A DNA stretch of 64,000 bases, from the NCBI GenBank assembly GCA_963735055.1, contig CAVTJN010000017.1, forward strand, positions 1-64,000. The letters are read 5' to 3'. Source of the stretch: JBBITI01 sp963735055. Its GTDB lineage: Bacteria; Chloroflexota; Dehalococcoidia; Dehalococcoidales; UBA2162. Below are positions 38,167-47,647 of the stretch, piece by piece (the stretch's first letter is position 1; each line of letters opens with the position of its first letter). The notes under the pieces are model-generated. The model was not told where the DNA came from. It saw only the letters and a list, made by a program, of their open reading frames with translations, and searched no databases. The position numbers and the translations under genes were made by a program.

Positions 38167-39382
38167 CTACTCGAAAACCCGCTGCTGGAGCAGATAGACA
38201 AATTCCTCGTCAGACATCCCAAGAATCTCCCGACAAACGTACTCCGTGTGTTCGCCGAAACACGGGGCGGAGCTACGGATTTCGCTCGGCGTGTTGGCGA
38301 ACCGGAACGGCGGATTGCAGAATGGCGTTGGGCCGATCTCGGTGTGTCTGAGCACCTTGAAATAGCCTCTGGCGTCCAGTTGCGGGTTCTTGTTAAGGTC
38401 TTCGCCGGTGGCTACCACGCCTGCGGCGACCCGCGCGGACTGAAGCCGATGCATTACATATTCCGCAGTGTGGTTCTGAGTCCACTCTTCAACCCGCGCA
38501 TTCAACTCGTCCTCGTTTTCTTTTCTACTTGGGAGACTGGAAAACCGCTCTTCCCTCGTCCAATCCGGGTTGCCCAGTACTTCACAGAAGGACCGCCACT
38601 CATCATCGGAAAACACAGCGATGGCGCACCACCGGTCGCCGCCAAGACACCGATAGCACCCGTGCGGCGCAGCCAAAGGGTCACGGTTCTCGACCTGGCC
38701 CGGCAGCTCCTTGTTCGCAGTGAAGCTCAAGACGGCTGTTGCGAGGAAATGGACTCCCGCCTCGAGTTGCGAGTGGTCGATGTACTGTCCCTTGCCGGTC
38801 CTTCTCCGGTAGTCCAGGGCAGCCACCACTGCGGCTACCAGCCACTGGATCGAGACCATGTCTGTGTACGCTCCGAAAGGTCCCATAGGGCCGTCGCCAT
38901 AGCCGGCTATCTGGTGGAAGCCTGCCATAGCCGCCGTCTGCACTCCGAATCCCTTGTAACGGGACAGCGGACCCTTCCCTTCCCATCTGGCTCGTGCTCA
39001 GCATGACGATGCCGGGATTCAGCTTGCGGACGTTATCGTAATCAAGGCCGAACTTGTCAATCATTCCCGGCACGTTGCTCTCGATGAACACGTCCGCCCA
39101 AGCGACGAGCTTCTTCATGAGGGCAAGCCCTTCTGGTTTGGAGAGATCGAGGCTGATCCCGTACTTGTCCGGGTTGTAGCGGTGAAAATAGCCGGCCCGG
39201 TTGATCCCGGGGACGTTGTCCTTGTACGGAAACGACGTCCGCAGGAAGTCCAGCCTCTTCTCGCTTTCGACGTGCACCACGACCGCGCCGGCGGTACCGA
39301 GGAACCGGCCCACCCCCGAGCCGACGATGACCCGGGTCAACTCGAGCACCTTCACACCCTGCAGCGGTAGCTGTCTCGTCAT
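38167..39382 (-). CDS. CaiB/BaiF-family CoA-transferase (one frameshift)
   Basis: N-terminal VKVLELTRVIVGSGVGRFLGTAGAVVVHVE and VFIESNVPGMIDKFGLDYDNV, then after a one-base shift near 38987 the C-terminal part with RYKGFGVQTAAMAG, GKGQYIDHSQLEAGVHFL and FGEHTEYVCREILGMSDEE. The total is about 405 residues. The catalytic Asp position is occupied by Gly (YKGFG). It begins two bases after the stop of the next CoA-transferase, so the two are probably translated as a pair and could be the two subunits of one enzyme. Confidence 0.85.
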
Positions 39383-39383
39383 C

Positions 39384-40646
39384 CTAGACCACTCCCGCCT
39401 GTCGCAGCGAGGAATACTCCTTCTCGGAAAGTCCCAGTTCGCCTTTGAAGACTTCGTGGTTGTGCTCGCCGATGAGTGGCGCCCGCCGCCGGAGCGTCAC
39501 CGGCGTCTCGCTCAATTTGGCGAAGGGGCCCGGGTAGGTAATCGTGTCTTCCAGCTCTGGATGCGGCAGCCGCACCCAGAAGTCCCGGCTCTGCAGCTGC
39601 GGGCTGGCCAGCACGTCCCGGGTGTCGCAGACCGGCGCCAGGAAGAGCTCGTTACGTTGTGCCCAATCGAAGAGCTCGGCCTTAGTCTTGTCCCGCAGGA
39701 ACGGCGCGACTGCATCGGACAGGCCGTCGAAGAAGCTCTGCTCAACCGCCCCCACGTCCAGCTTCGACCAGTCGAACCCCTTCAGCCAGTCCGGGCATTT
39801 GTTCTCCGCTGTCATCCAGTCGACGAGCTTCCACTCACCGGCCGTCGCCATTGTGCCGCCGAGCAGGAACAGCAGCACATAGCCGTCGCGGCACTCAAAA
39901 AGCAGCCGCATGCGCGACAGCCCCTGTTGCCGCCAGGTACCCTCCCGTTTCAGGTTGATCCCGCAGTATGACCACCACTCGGCCGCATTGTAGCTGGCCC
40001 ATGTCGCCGCTTCGAGCATCGAGACGTCCACATGATCGCCCTGTCCGGTCGCCTGGCGGCCGTAGAGGGCGATCACGGCGGCGGCCGCCGCCCACGAGCC
40101 GCTGTGCAGGCACGCCTGGGGGACTGGAATACGCAGCGGCGGGCGTCCGGGCGCGCCGGAGAGGTAGACCAGGCCGCCCAGCGCCATCTGTACCAGGTCG
40201 GACCCCTTGAAGTCGCGCCACGGGCCGTTCTGGCCGAAAGGCGTGATTGAAGTCATGATGAGCCCGGGGTTGATCTCGCTCAGGACCTCATAGCCAAGCC
40301 CGATCTCCGCCATATGGCCTGGAGGGTACGACTCGATGAGAAAATCGGCCTTCTTCACGAGCTGCTTGAGAATGTTCTTGCCCTCGTTAGTTTCGGTGTT
40401 CAGCGTGATGCTGCGTTTGTTCGTGTTCAGGGCGAACCAGAACAGGCTCTTCTCGGGCTGGTGAGTGTTGTGATAAAAGGGGCCAAGGCGCCGGGCCGGA
40501 CTGCCGCCGATCGGCTCGACAACGATCGTGTCGGCGCCCAAGTCGGCCAGCATCCGCCCGGCCAGCTGGCCGTTCTCGTCGGACAGATCCAGCACACGGT
40601 ACGGGGCCAGCGGACCCTTTCGTTCGTTCATGATTTCAGAGCGCAT
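39384..40646 (-). CDS. CaiB/BaiF-family CoA-transferase with catalytic Asp retained
   Basis: The complete 420-residue protein has YRVLDLSDENGQLAGRMLADLGADTIVVE, KADFLIESYPPGHMAEIGLGY, TPFGQNGPWRDFKGSDLVQMALGG with the Asp expected to form the aspartyl-CoA intermediate, GDHVDVSMLEAATW and APLIGEHNHEVFKGELGL. Of the four CoA-transferases in this cluster it alone keeps this Asp. It overlaps the upstream SnoaL-like gene by one base. Confidence 0.9.
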   Translation of the reverse strand: MRSEIMNERKGPLAPYRVLDLSDENGQLAGRMLADLGADTIVVEPIGGSPARRLGPFYHNTHQPEKSLFWFALNTNKRSITLNTETNEGKNILKQLVKKADFLIESYPPGHMAEIGLGYEVLSEINPGLIMTSITPFGQNGPWRDFKGSDLVQMALGGLVYLSGAPGRPPLRIPVPQACLHSGSWAAAAAVIALYGRQATGQGDHVDVSMLEAATWASYNAAEWWSYCGINLKREGTWRQQGLSRMRLLFECRDGYVLLFLLGGTMATAGEWKLVDWMTAENKCPDWLKGFDWSKLDVGAVEQSFFDGLSDAVAPFLRDKTKAELFDWAQRNELFLAPVCDTRDVLASPQLQSRDFWVRLPHPELEDTITYPGPFAKLSETPVTLRRRAPLIGEHNHEVFKGELGLSEKEYSSLRQAGVV

Positions 40647-41080
40647 TACGGACCAATGTGATACAGTTGAGTCAGCCTGGTCACTTTGGCCGGGTCAGTC
40701 TCAAGGAATACCTTCACCTTCGTTATCTTGATGTCACCCGCCGGGTCAATCCGGAGCTTGTAGAAGACGTTCATCCTGAGCTCCAGCAGCACTTTTCCAG
40801 TCGCCCGGTCGATCGCTTGTGTCGTGGCCAGCGTGCCCACTTCCTGCTGCCTTTCGTCAACGCACAGGTGCTCCAGCGTTATTCTGTCCTGAATTGCCGG
40901 ATGGTTCAGGCATCGCTCGTACCACTGCTCACGGCTGGTAACGCCGTCGTCCGGAAACGATAGGTCGGGCGCGTAGTAGCGGTCCATGACACGGTGCGTC
41001 TCGGCGACCTGGCCGTACTGGCTGTAGGCCGGGAAGTACTCCGTCATGAAACGCACGATGTTGTCATACAGCGACGGCAT
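40646..41080 (-). CDS. SnoaL/NTF2-like fold protein
   Basis: The 144-residue protein starts at ATG 41080 with GGAGGTG seven bases upstream. The pattern of three N-terminal helices followed by beta strands (HRVMDRYYAPDLSFPDDG, ATGKVLLELRMNVFYKLRIDPAGDIKITKVKVFLE) matches the NTF2/SnoaL cone fold of small isomerases, cyclases and ligand-binding proteins. There is no obvious catalytic set. It sits inside the catabolic cluster between a DUF6282-like hydrolase and a CoA-transferase. Confidence 0.65.
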   Translation of the reverse strand: MPSLYDNIVRFMTEYFPAYSQYGQVAETHRVMDRYYAPDLSFPDDGVTSREQWYERCLNHPAIQDRITLEHLCVDERQQEVGTLATTQAIDRATGKVLLELRMNVFYKLRIDPAGDIKITKVKVFLETDPAKVTRLTQLYHIGP

Positions 41081-41103
41081 GGTTCCCACCTCCTCGTCGG
41101 CGC

Positions 41104-41970
41104 TCATAGGCCGAGCAGCCGGGCCGGGTTCTCTTTAGCCATTATCTCGATCTCTCTTGACGAGACGCCATTCCGCAACAGCGTGGCCATAAAAAGCCTC
41201 ATGCCCTCGGCCGGCATAGGGTTCCAGAACTGACCCAGGTCCGTGCTCATGATACAGTGCTCAACACCGATGGCCTTGATCGCCTTGACGCGCGGTCCCG
41301 GAGGATGGGACCACTCGGTGGGCAGCATGGTCACGAAAGTCTGCTCGATGAAAGCGCCCATCCCGGCGAGGCGCTGCAACTCCTCGAGAGTATGCGCCTG
41401 GACGACGAACTCCGCGTCGGACGGATGGGTGATCACGATTCTTTCGATACCCACGGTGCGTGCGCGCTTGACCAGGGCAAGCGACTCGCGGGGCGATACG
41501 TGCCCGCTGGCGAGCACCATCCCGTGCGCCTCGACAATCTCCAGGATCTTGTCGACCTCGGAGACCAGCCTCCCCCGCGCGTCGATGATGGAAAAACCTT
41601 CCCCCTCGAGCTTGAGGCCGAGCTTGCGCATCGCCGGCCGCGAGTTGGCCGACGAAAATGTTGGCATCCAGACCACCCGCGCCCCCATGTCCGCGTGCTT
41701 CTCGAGAGCGTCGGCGTTGAGGCCGCCGATGTCATAGTCCAGACAGATGCTCCCGAAGACAGCCACCTCAGGGACGATTTGCCCCACCATCATCGCCAGC
41801 GGCGTCGTTGGATAGCTGTGGTTCTTAATGACGATGGCCCGCATGCCCGCCTGCCGGGCCTGTTTGGCCGCCTCGAGGGCATCGACCCGGCCCGGCATCA
41901 CGTCGGGGCCCGTGTGAAGATGCATGTCAATCGCGCCGCGCAGTAGCTCGTCAAGGTTCGGGTCAGCCAT
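41104..41970 (-). CDS. DUF6282-like amidohydrolase/metal-dependent hydrolase
   Basis: The 288-residue protein begins with a metal-binding IDMHLHTGPDVMPGRVD motif typical of amidohydrolase-superfamily TIM barrels; further candidate ligands are IKNHSYPT, LASGHVSPRE, VITHPSDAEF and the late Asp in IMSTDLGQF. This spacing fits the DUF6282 group found in many anaerobic gene clusters. It could open a cyclic ester or amide or act on an acyl adduct. It is 12 bp downstream of the activase. Confidence 0.8.
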   Translation of the reverse strand: MADPNLDELLRGAIDMHLHTGPDVMPGRVDALEAAKQARQAGMRAIVIKNHSYPTTPLAMMVGQIVPEVAVFGSICLDYDIGGLNADALEKHADMGARVVWMPTFSSANSRPAMRKLGLKLEGEGFSIIDARGRLVSEVDKILEIVEAHGMVLASGHVSPRESLALVKRARTVGIERIVITHPSDAEFVVQAHTLEELQRLAGMGAFIEQTFVTMLPTEWSHPPGPRVKAIKAIGVEHCIMSTDLGQFWNPMPAEGMRLFMATLLRNGVSSREIEIMAKENPARLLGL

Positions 41971-41982
41971 CTCCGTCTCCTT

Positions 41983-42934
41983 CTAGCCGATGATGTTGCA
42001 TGTCAGCCCGTGCGATTCCACCAGGCACTTTTTCTCCCGAAGGACCGCCTCCGGCACAAAAGGAACGCCTTCGATCGGATACTCACGGCCCAGGCCGAGA
42101 TACCTCGTTTCGCCCAGGTGGTGTAGGGGCAGCAGGTCCACCTCGACAACCGACGCCAGTCCCCGGACCAGCCCGCAGGCCACCTCGAGGTCTCCTTCAC
42201 GGTCGGTGTAGCCCGGTATGAGCGGGATGCGAATGTAGACCGGAACGCCCCGCTGCGAAACGAACCCTAGGTTGCCCAGGATGCGCCGGTTGGAAACGCC
42301 GGTGAGGTCCCGGTGCCGGCGCTCGTTCATCAGCTTGATGTCCCACAGGAAGAAATCGACGTACGGCAGGACCTGCTCTATCGTCGTTCGGGGCACATAC
42401 CCGCAGGTGTCCACGCCGACGCTTATGCCCGTTTCGGCGAGCGCCCGTACCAGGGCAACGGTGAACTCCGGCTGAAGCAGCGGCTCCCCTCCGGACAGGG
42501 TCACCCCGCCGCGGGAGTGCTTGAAGGCGACAGCGTCTTTGCGGGCCTCCGCGACCAACTCCGCCACAGTCATCGCCCGTCCGAGCAGTCGTAATGCCCC
42601 TGCATTGCACACGGAGACGCACTTGCCGCAGCCGTCGCAGCCGGCGCGGTCGATGTTAACGGAACGTTCGTTCAGCCGGATGGCCTGCGCCGGGCAGGCA
42701 GTCAGACACTCATTGCAGCGAATGCATTTGTCAGCGAAGACAGGCGATCTCCGGTCGAGCGCTCTGAGACTCCGGCGTCGAGCACCACAGACAGTGCAGG
42801 GGACAGCCTTTGAAGAGTATCAGCGTACGGATTCCAGGCCCGTTGTGAACGGTCATCCGCGAGATACTCAGAACGAGCCGCCTTTTCGTAGACGTGTCTT
42901 CAAGAAGATCAAGGGGTGCGCCCCTGATCACCAT
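41983..42934 (-). CDS. Glycyl-radical enzyme activating protein, radical SAM (one frameshift)
   Basis: The radical SAM motif is in GCPLHCLWCST (C-x3-C-x2-C) near residue 45, preceded by VHNGPGIRTLILFKG, the PflA-type entry. A one-base shift near 42741 leads into a two-cluster ferredoxin insert (CIRCNECLTAC, CDGCGKCVSVC), then GGVTLSGGEPLLQPEF, DTCGYVP and FLWDIKLMN. This is the layout of activases with extra [4Fe-4S] clusters. The start overlaps the stop of the glycyl-radical-type gene, so the two are translationally coupled. Confidence 0.88.
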
Positions 42935-45429
42935 CCCTGTTGCTCTGTTCTGTTGATAATGTCCATCTGCTGGTTGGGACTAAGCTCGGTGAAATACGCC
43001 ACGTAACTGGCCACGCGAACCAGCAAGTCCCGGTGTTTCTCCGGTTCTTTCATGGCATTGCGCAGCAGTTCCGCAGATATTATGTTGAACTGGACATGGT
43101 ACAGACCGAGCTCTTCGCATGCCCTGATGAAAGCCGCAAACCTCTCCAGGTCAGCATCGGTTGTGAAAAGACTAGGGCTTAGCCGGATGTTTATCAGGCC
43201 ACCAAGTGCCCAGCGGTGAGTTGGCAACTTGCCAAAGGACTTGATCACGGCGCTGGGGCCATTCCGGTCAGCACCCTGGACCGGAGAACAGGTATCAGCC
43301 ACCGGCAGCGGATGGGCACGCCCGTTAGGGGTAGCGCCAACCAATTCCCCAAATTGGGTGCTGGCCACGGCTACCAGTCCTCCCGCCAGATACCGGCCTC
43401 CCCAGCTCGGCGTCAGGTCCTTTCGGGTATTAAGCCAGTCTATGAGATCGGCCCAGACATTAGCTATCCAGATCGACCAGTCGTCGGCGTAGTCGTCATC
43501 ATTCCCGTACTTGGGGACACCATTGACGCACAGTTGTCTCAGGTTCTCATGGCCTTCCCAGTTGGCGTTCACCGCTTCGATCAGTTGGTCCCAGGTGATC
43601 TTGTGATCGCGGTAGACAAGCTTGTCGATCACTCCTAGAGAGTCTGCTGCGTCGGCGATGCTGGCCAGCAGAAAGCCGTATACGGTGTACCAGGCGCCGC
43701 CGCGTGTAATGTCCCGCCCTCTATCAAGCGGTCCTTCGGCGAAGGCAGAGCAGAAAGGAGCCGGATACCACTGGCTCTGGTTCTCCTTGAAGATCTTCTC
43801 GGCTCGTGCCATATACTCGCCCCAGTGGAACACCTGTCTACGGTAGGCGTCTTTCACCTGGTCCATTGACTCAAAAGTCCTTGGATCACCGGTTCCCAGT
43901 CCGATCTGCTTGCCGCATATCGCGCATTTACCATTGCTCAGGACCAGTTCTATCCACTTGGAGGCCAATGCAATTGACTCATAGCCATTGTCCATTGTGA
44001 TGTAGGGCAGACCTATCTCCGAACAACCGGCAACGGCGTATTGCCGCCAGTCTTCAACCGTCAGGTCTGGATACGCCCTGGCCGCCATCTGAATGCCCTT
44101 CCGGTCACCCATGAACTTCGGGTAGCCAAGTCCGAGGCGGATCAGCTCGGCCGCCTTCTTGAGGTATTTGTCGGGCGTTCCTTCCCATACCCTCATAGCG
44201 AATTCCGGCTGGTTCAAACGCAATTGCTCCATCGCTTCAAGAACGAGCAGGGTAACCTCATTGCAGGCATCTTTGCCTTCTCTGGTCTGCCCGCCAATGA
44301 CCATCGTCTGGGCAAGCCCCTGTCCGGTGGCCCACTGGGACCACTCGTAGTTGAGTGCCCAGGCTGGTTCGTTGAATTTCACCAGGAAGCACTCAAGAAG
44401 CTCGAGAGCTTCCTCGCGGGTGATGCTCTTTTCGTCTTCCACCGTCTTCTTGTAGAACGGATACAGGATCTGGTCGATGCGGCCCAAAAAATGTATGGCG
44501 AATGTGGCGTGTTCCATCCAGCTCAGCGAAAACACGAACCAGACTGACTGTAATGCTTCCCACCAGTCTCGGGCGGGGTTCTCCGGCACCCGGTCACATA
44601 CCTCAGCAATATGCTCCAGCTCCTTCTTTCGCCTGGGGTCGGCCTCCTTAGCAGCCATCTCACGCGCCAGCTTGGCGTATTTCTGGAAGTATGCCGTAGC
44701 GGCATCAAGCGTTATGAGTACGGAGTCGTAGAACTCCTTTCTCTGCTTCCGGTCAAATTGGCGATATGGCTGGTCGAGCTCGGCCATCTTCGCCCTGACC
44801 TCTGCCTTGATCCCCCTGAGCCCCTTGCAGAGGACTTTGTCGAAGTTGAGGAACATGTGGCCGGCCTCTCTGGTCATCGACACGTCACCGATAACAGGGA
44901 TGTGCGGACAGGCCGAGACTCCCGGAGCGGCATGCTCCAGGATATCGGGATCAACATTCTTCATGTTGTACTCGAACAGAGAGAGAGACTCGCCCTTGAC
45001 GGCCGGAATGATTTCCTCCCTTAGCTCTCTCCGCTCCTCCGGATGAATCAGAATCTTGTCGTAGGGCCTTACTGAAAAGTCCTTTACCGGGTCATCCATC
45101 TCGGCGGCAATAGAGGCGATGTTCGCCGTGGTGACAAAAGCCGACCGCGGTTTGCTCCCCACCGTGCCCACAATCAGCTCATCCTCCTGGATCAGCGTGG
45201 TCTTGTCTTTCAGAAAGGTCTCAAGAAAGCGGGCCCGCTGAATAATGGAAGGTTGGTCTTTGTACTGTCTGTAGGCCTTGAGTTCAGCTCGGACACGTTC
45301 CAGACAGATCTCGGCTTCTTTGCGTACTCTGCTCCTGGCTTTCTTCACCCGCTCTGAACGGATGGGTTTGAAGACCTCCTGCCACGACCCAACTTCTTTG
45401 ACAGACTTGTTGCCAAGTTCAATCGCCAT
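42928..45429 (-). CDS. Pyruvate formate-lyase-like (glycyl-radical-family) enzyme with Ser at the radical glycine position
   Basis: The 833-residue protein belongs to the PflD/diol-dehydratase-like group: GATPNGRAHPLPVADTCSPVQGADRNGP, and the thiyl Cys motif VAGCSEIGLPY. The C-terminal radical domain reads RVASYVAYFTEL where family members have RV-S/A-G-Y; residue 808 is Ser (AGT, 43006-43008). The rest of the domain (QQMDIINRTEQQ) is intact and a coupled activase gene follows. Either a single-base error, an inactivated enzyme or a divergent chemistry is possible. The substrate is unknown; the MaoC, CoA-transferase and aldolase neighbours suggest fumarate-addition-like or dehydratase chemistry, which is inference. 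Confidence 0.85.
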   Translation of the reverse strand: MAIELGNKSVKEVGSWQEVFKPIRSERVKKARSRVRKEAEICLERVRAELKAYRQYKDQPSIIQRARFLETFLKDKTTLIQEDELIVGTVGSKPRSAFVTTANIASIAAEMDDPVKDFSVRPYDKILIHPEERRELREEIIPAVKGESLSLFEYNMKNVDPDILEHAAPGVSACPHIPVIGDVSMTREAGHMFLNFDKVLCKGLRGIKAEVRAKMAELDQPYRQFDRKQRKEFYDSVLITLDAATAYFQKYAKLAREMAAKEADPRRKKELEHIAEVCDRVPENPARDWWEALQSVWFVFSLSWMEHATFAIHFLGRIDQILYPFYKKTVEDEKSITREEALELLECFLVKFNEPAWALNYEWSQWATGQGLAQTMVIGGQTREGKDACNEVTLLVLEAMEQLRLNQPEFAMRVWEGTPDKYLKKAAELIRLGLGYPKFMGDRKGIQMAARAYPDLTVEDWRQYAVAGCSEIGLPYITMDNGYESIALASKWIELVLSNGKCAICGKQIGLGTGDPRTFESMDQVKDAYRRQVFHWGEYMARAEKIFKENQSQWYPAPFCSAFAEGPLDRGRDITRGGAWYTVYGFLLASIADAADSLGVIDKLVYRDHKITWDQLIEAVNANWEGHENLRQLCVNGVPKYGNDDDYADDWSIWIANVWADLIDWLNTRKDLTPSWGGRYLAGGLVAVASTQFGELVGATPNGRAHPLPVADTCSPVQGADRNGPSAVIKSFGKLPTHRWALGGLINIRLSPSLFTTDADLERFAAFIRACEELGLYHVQFNIISAELLRNAMKEPEKHRDLLVRVASYVAYFTELSPNQQMDIINRTEQQGW

Positions 45430-45479
45430 AGACCCCTCCGCGCATATTGCCCTGCAACAGAACAGAAAACCGACATTCT

Positions 45480-46779
45480 CTAAATCAACCCTTCGGCTTT
45501 CAACTCTTCCAGTGGCCTCGCGCCCTTTACCTCTTCAACAAGCTGCGCCGAGGGTTCCGGGTAGGCCACGGGACCATGCTCACGAGACGGGAGAATCACC
45601 GTTGAGATTCTGGGCGGCATCGTCTTCTCGTCCCGCTGGTTCTTCGCCCAGGCTTCGATATCAACGCAACATCTCCCATGCTCAATATACTTCTTGTCTA
45701 CCCTCCCCTCAAGCGTGGTGACGTCCCCCATCATATTGAATGCCGCGCTCATCGCCGCTCATCTTCCAAAGAAAGCCATCGTCGGCCATCCAGTTTGTGA
45801 ACAGGTTGCATAGCCAGGCCATCCGTTGGCTGCCGTAGTCGTACGCCCTTTCCACGCCAATCGCCCGGGCGAACTGGTCCAGGAAGTGAACGAGTTCCGG
45901 TGCGTCCGCTTCGCCGGTCTCCTCGACGTATTCGAGGAACCGCGGGTGCCTCGCCTCATAGTCGAACTCGTTCTTGTGTGCCTTGAGGAAGGGCGAGCCC
46001 GCTCCCATCAACCAGACCAGCTCGTCGCGTACGCTCAGCGGTCCTTTGATGAGGGGGCCGACCTTGTCGCCGACGCTCACGTCCTCCCAGTAACGGGGTT
46101 CCCGGCCGCGGACGGTATCCCGCGCATACGCCTCGAGTATCTGCCGCCACTCCTGCCGGGTGTAGGTCGGCTTTGGCCGGCCGCGTTCCTTCTTGGCGCT
46201 CCCGGCGGCGCCCCGCTCCGCCATCACGATGTGATACAACTCCTTGCCGAGTAGCTCGCGCGTGTCAGCGTTCAGGTAGACAATATCGCCGTAATCGATG
46301 TAGATGTTGCCGCTGCCCGCCATCCGGCCCCGCTTGATCTCCAGATCGCGAACTATGGTCACTGAAGCGAGCTTAGTACCCGCTCGGACTGGCCGGTACC
46401 ATTCCCAGTCACCCCCGGAGTACCAGCCGTGAATGCCCGTGAAGCCACCGCTGCTTGATGCCCACTGGTGGGTGAGCAGGAACGAGCCCGGTGCGATGAT
46501 GCCCCCGTGCCGGGTCTTGCTGGCGTAGCCGGCATCCCGAAAGATAGGATTGGTGTCACCGATTCCGTCCACGAAGTGCCGTATTGTGTCCGCCGTGGCC
46601 TCGTTGTTGAAGTAGACGCTGGAAGGGATGAAGGGCTTGTTCATGCGGGACTTGCGCCGCTCGATGAGGTCGGGAGTCACCCGGCCCGCCTCCGGAGGCG
46701 CCGAGTCTACCGCCATCGTGACCCGCGGGTGGTCCTGCCACTTTGCCTCATCCATTCCGGTGACCAACTCCTCGAGCAT
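45480..46779 (-). CDS. MaoC-like hot-dog-fold hydratase (one frameshift)
   Basis: The N-terminal part has the FAS1/MaoC dehydratase features (DGIGDTNPIFRDAGYASKTRHGGIIAPGSFLLT), with the Asp and His of the hydratase dyad; a second hot-dog unit follows (EDVSVGDKVGPLIKGPLSVRDELVWLMGAG). A one-base shift near 45745 leads into MMGDVTTLEGRVDKKYIEHG and a C-terminus rich in Glu. The total is about 432 residues. It is the first gene of the minus-strand cluster and would hydrate or dehydrate an acyl-CoA or acyl adduct. Confidence 0.8.
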
Positions 46780-46918
46780 CTAGCTTCGCTCCTGGCCGGA
46801 CTGACCAACAATCAGCGCACCGGTCCTGTTTCAGACCTGCGTTAGAGCTGACGATGGGGGAAAAAGCACCATCTCGCAACACCCCAGCGCCGCTCCCACA
46901 TGTCGGGACAAGTACTGG

Positions 46919-47041
46919 AATCGTATGCGATAAAGAATTCTAGCAATGCGTTTGGCGCTTGTCAATGCAGCGAAAATGTCATCCCGCAAATCGTATGCGA
47001 TAAAGCATTCCGGAAATGGTTTGGATTTCGTCTGCGATTAA
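46919..47041. promoter_or_regulatory. Three repeated near-palindromes between divergent cluster and MarR gene
   Basis: AATCGTATGCGATAAAG occurs at 46919-46935 and again, identical, at 46989-47005. A related ATTTCGTCTGCGATTAA lies at 47025-47041, touching the MarR start. The core ATCG-TATG-CGAT is an imperfect palindrome, as expected for a dimeric MarR protein. They sit in the 260-bp gap between the MaoC gene (minus) and the MarR gene (plus), so they could control both. Confidence 0.65.
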
Positions 47042-47589
47042 TGGTAGAATCGCTCATCGAGATGGGGTCAACAAAAGGAACGGACGATGGCGGCAAGAAA
47101 GCGCGGGCCTATCTCACTTTCACGCACGCCCTCTGGCAGGCGTTCACCCGCACCCATCACGTCATCTCCAAGGTTCGCCAGAAAGAGTTGCGCCAACACG
47201 GTATGACTGTCGAGGAAGCGGCTGTGCTGTTCACCGTTCTGCGCCTGAAGGGAAACGCTACCCCTGCCGCCATATCGCGACAGCTCTTTTGGGAGCTTCA
47301 TTCCGTCTCCGAGCAGCTCTCGCGAATGGAGGCAAAAGGCCTTGTCAGGAAGGTGCGGGATCTGGGGAGGCGTAACCTGATACGGGCTGAGGTGACTGCA
47401 AAAGGGGTTGAGGTGTACCGTGAGTCGTCGCGGCGGAGATCACCGCGAGAGATCATGTCGGTCCTGACCAAAGACGAGCAGCATCAGCTTTGGGCACTGC
47501 TGGCCAAGTTGCGTGAGAAGGCCCTGCTCGAGCTCGGCGTGCGCGGTTCGGACCCATTTCCTCCCTCTGATCCAGGCGAGTTGCGATGA
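47041..47589 (+). CDS. MarR-family transcriptional regulator
   Basis: The product is 175-182 residues (ATG 47041 or 47062). The winged helix-turn-helix is seen in ELRQHGMTVEEAAVLFTVLRLKGNATPAAISRQLF, WELHSVSEQLSRMEAKGLVRKV and GRRNLIRAEVTAKG, with long flanking helices for dimerisation. MarR proteins usually repress divergent genes and release on binding a small aromatic or acyl ligand. The gene is divergent from the 16-kb catabolic cluster, with repeated palindromes in the gap, so it is probably its regulator. Confidence 0.88.
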   Translation: MVESLIEMGSTKGTDDGGKKARAYLTFTHALWQAFTRTHHVISKVRQKELRQHGMTVEEAAVLFTVLRLKGNATPAAISRQLFWELHSVSEQLSRMEAKGLVRKVRDLGRRNLIRAEVTAKGVEVYRESSRRRSPREIMSVLTKDEQHQLWALLAKLREKALLELGVRGSDPFPPSDPGELR

Positions 47590-47647
47590 CAAGTCCGAGA
47601 CTCGCGCCGGCTTTACGCAAGAGCCGGGCGCGCAATAGGAGAAGACT

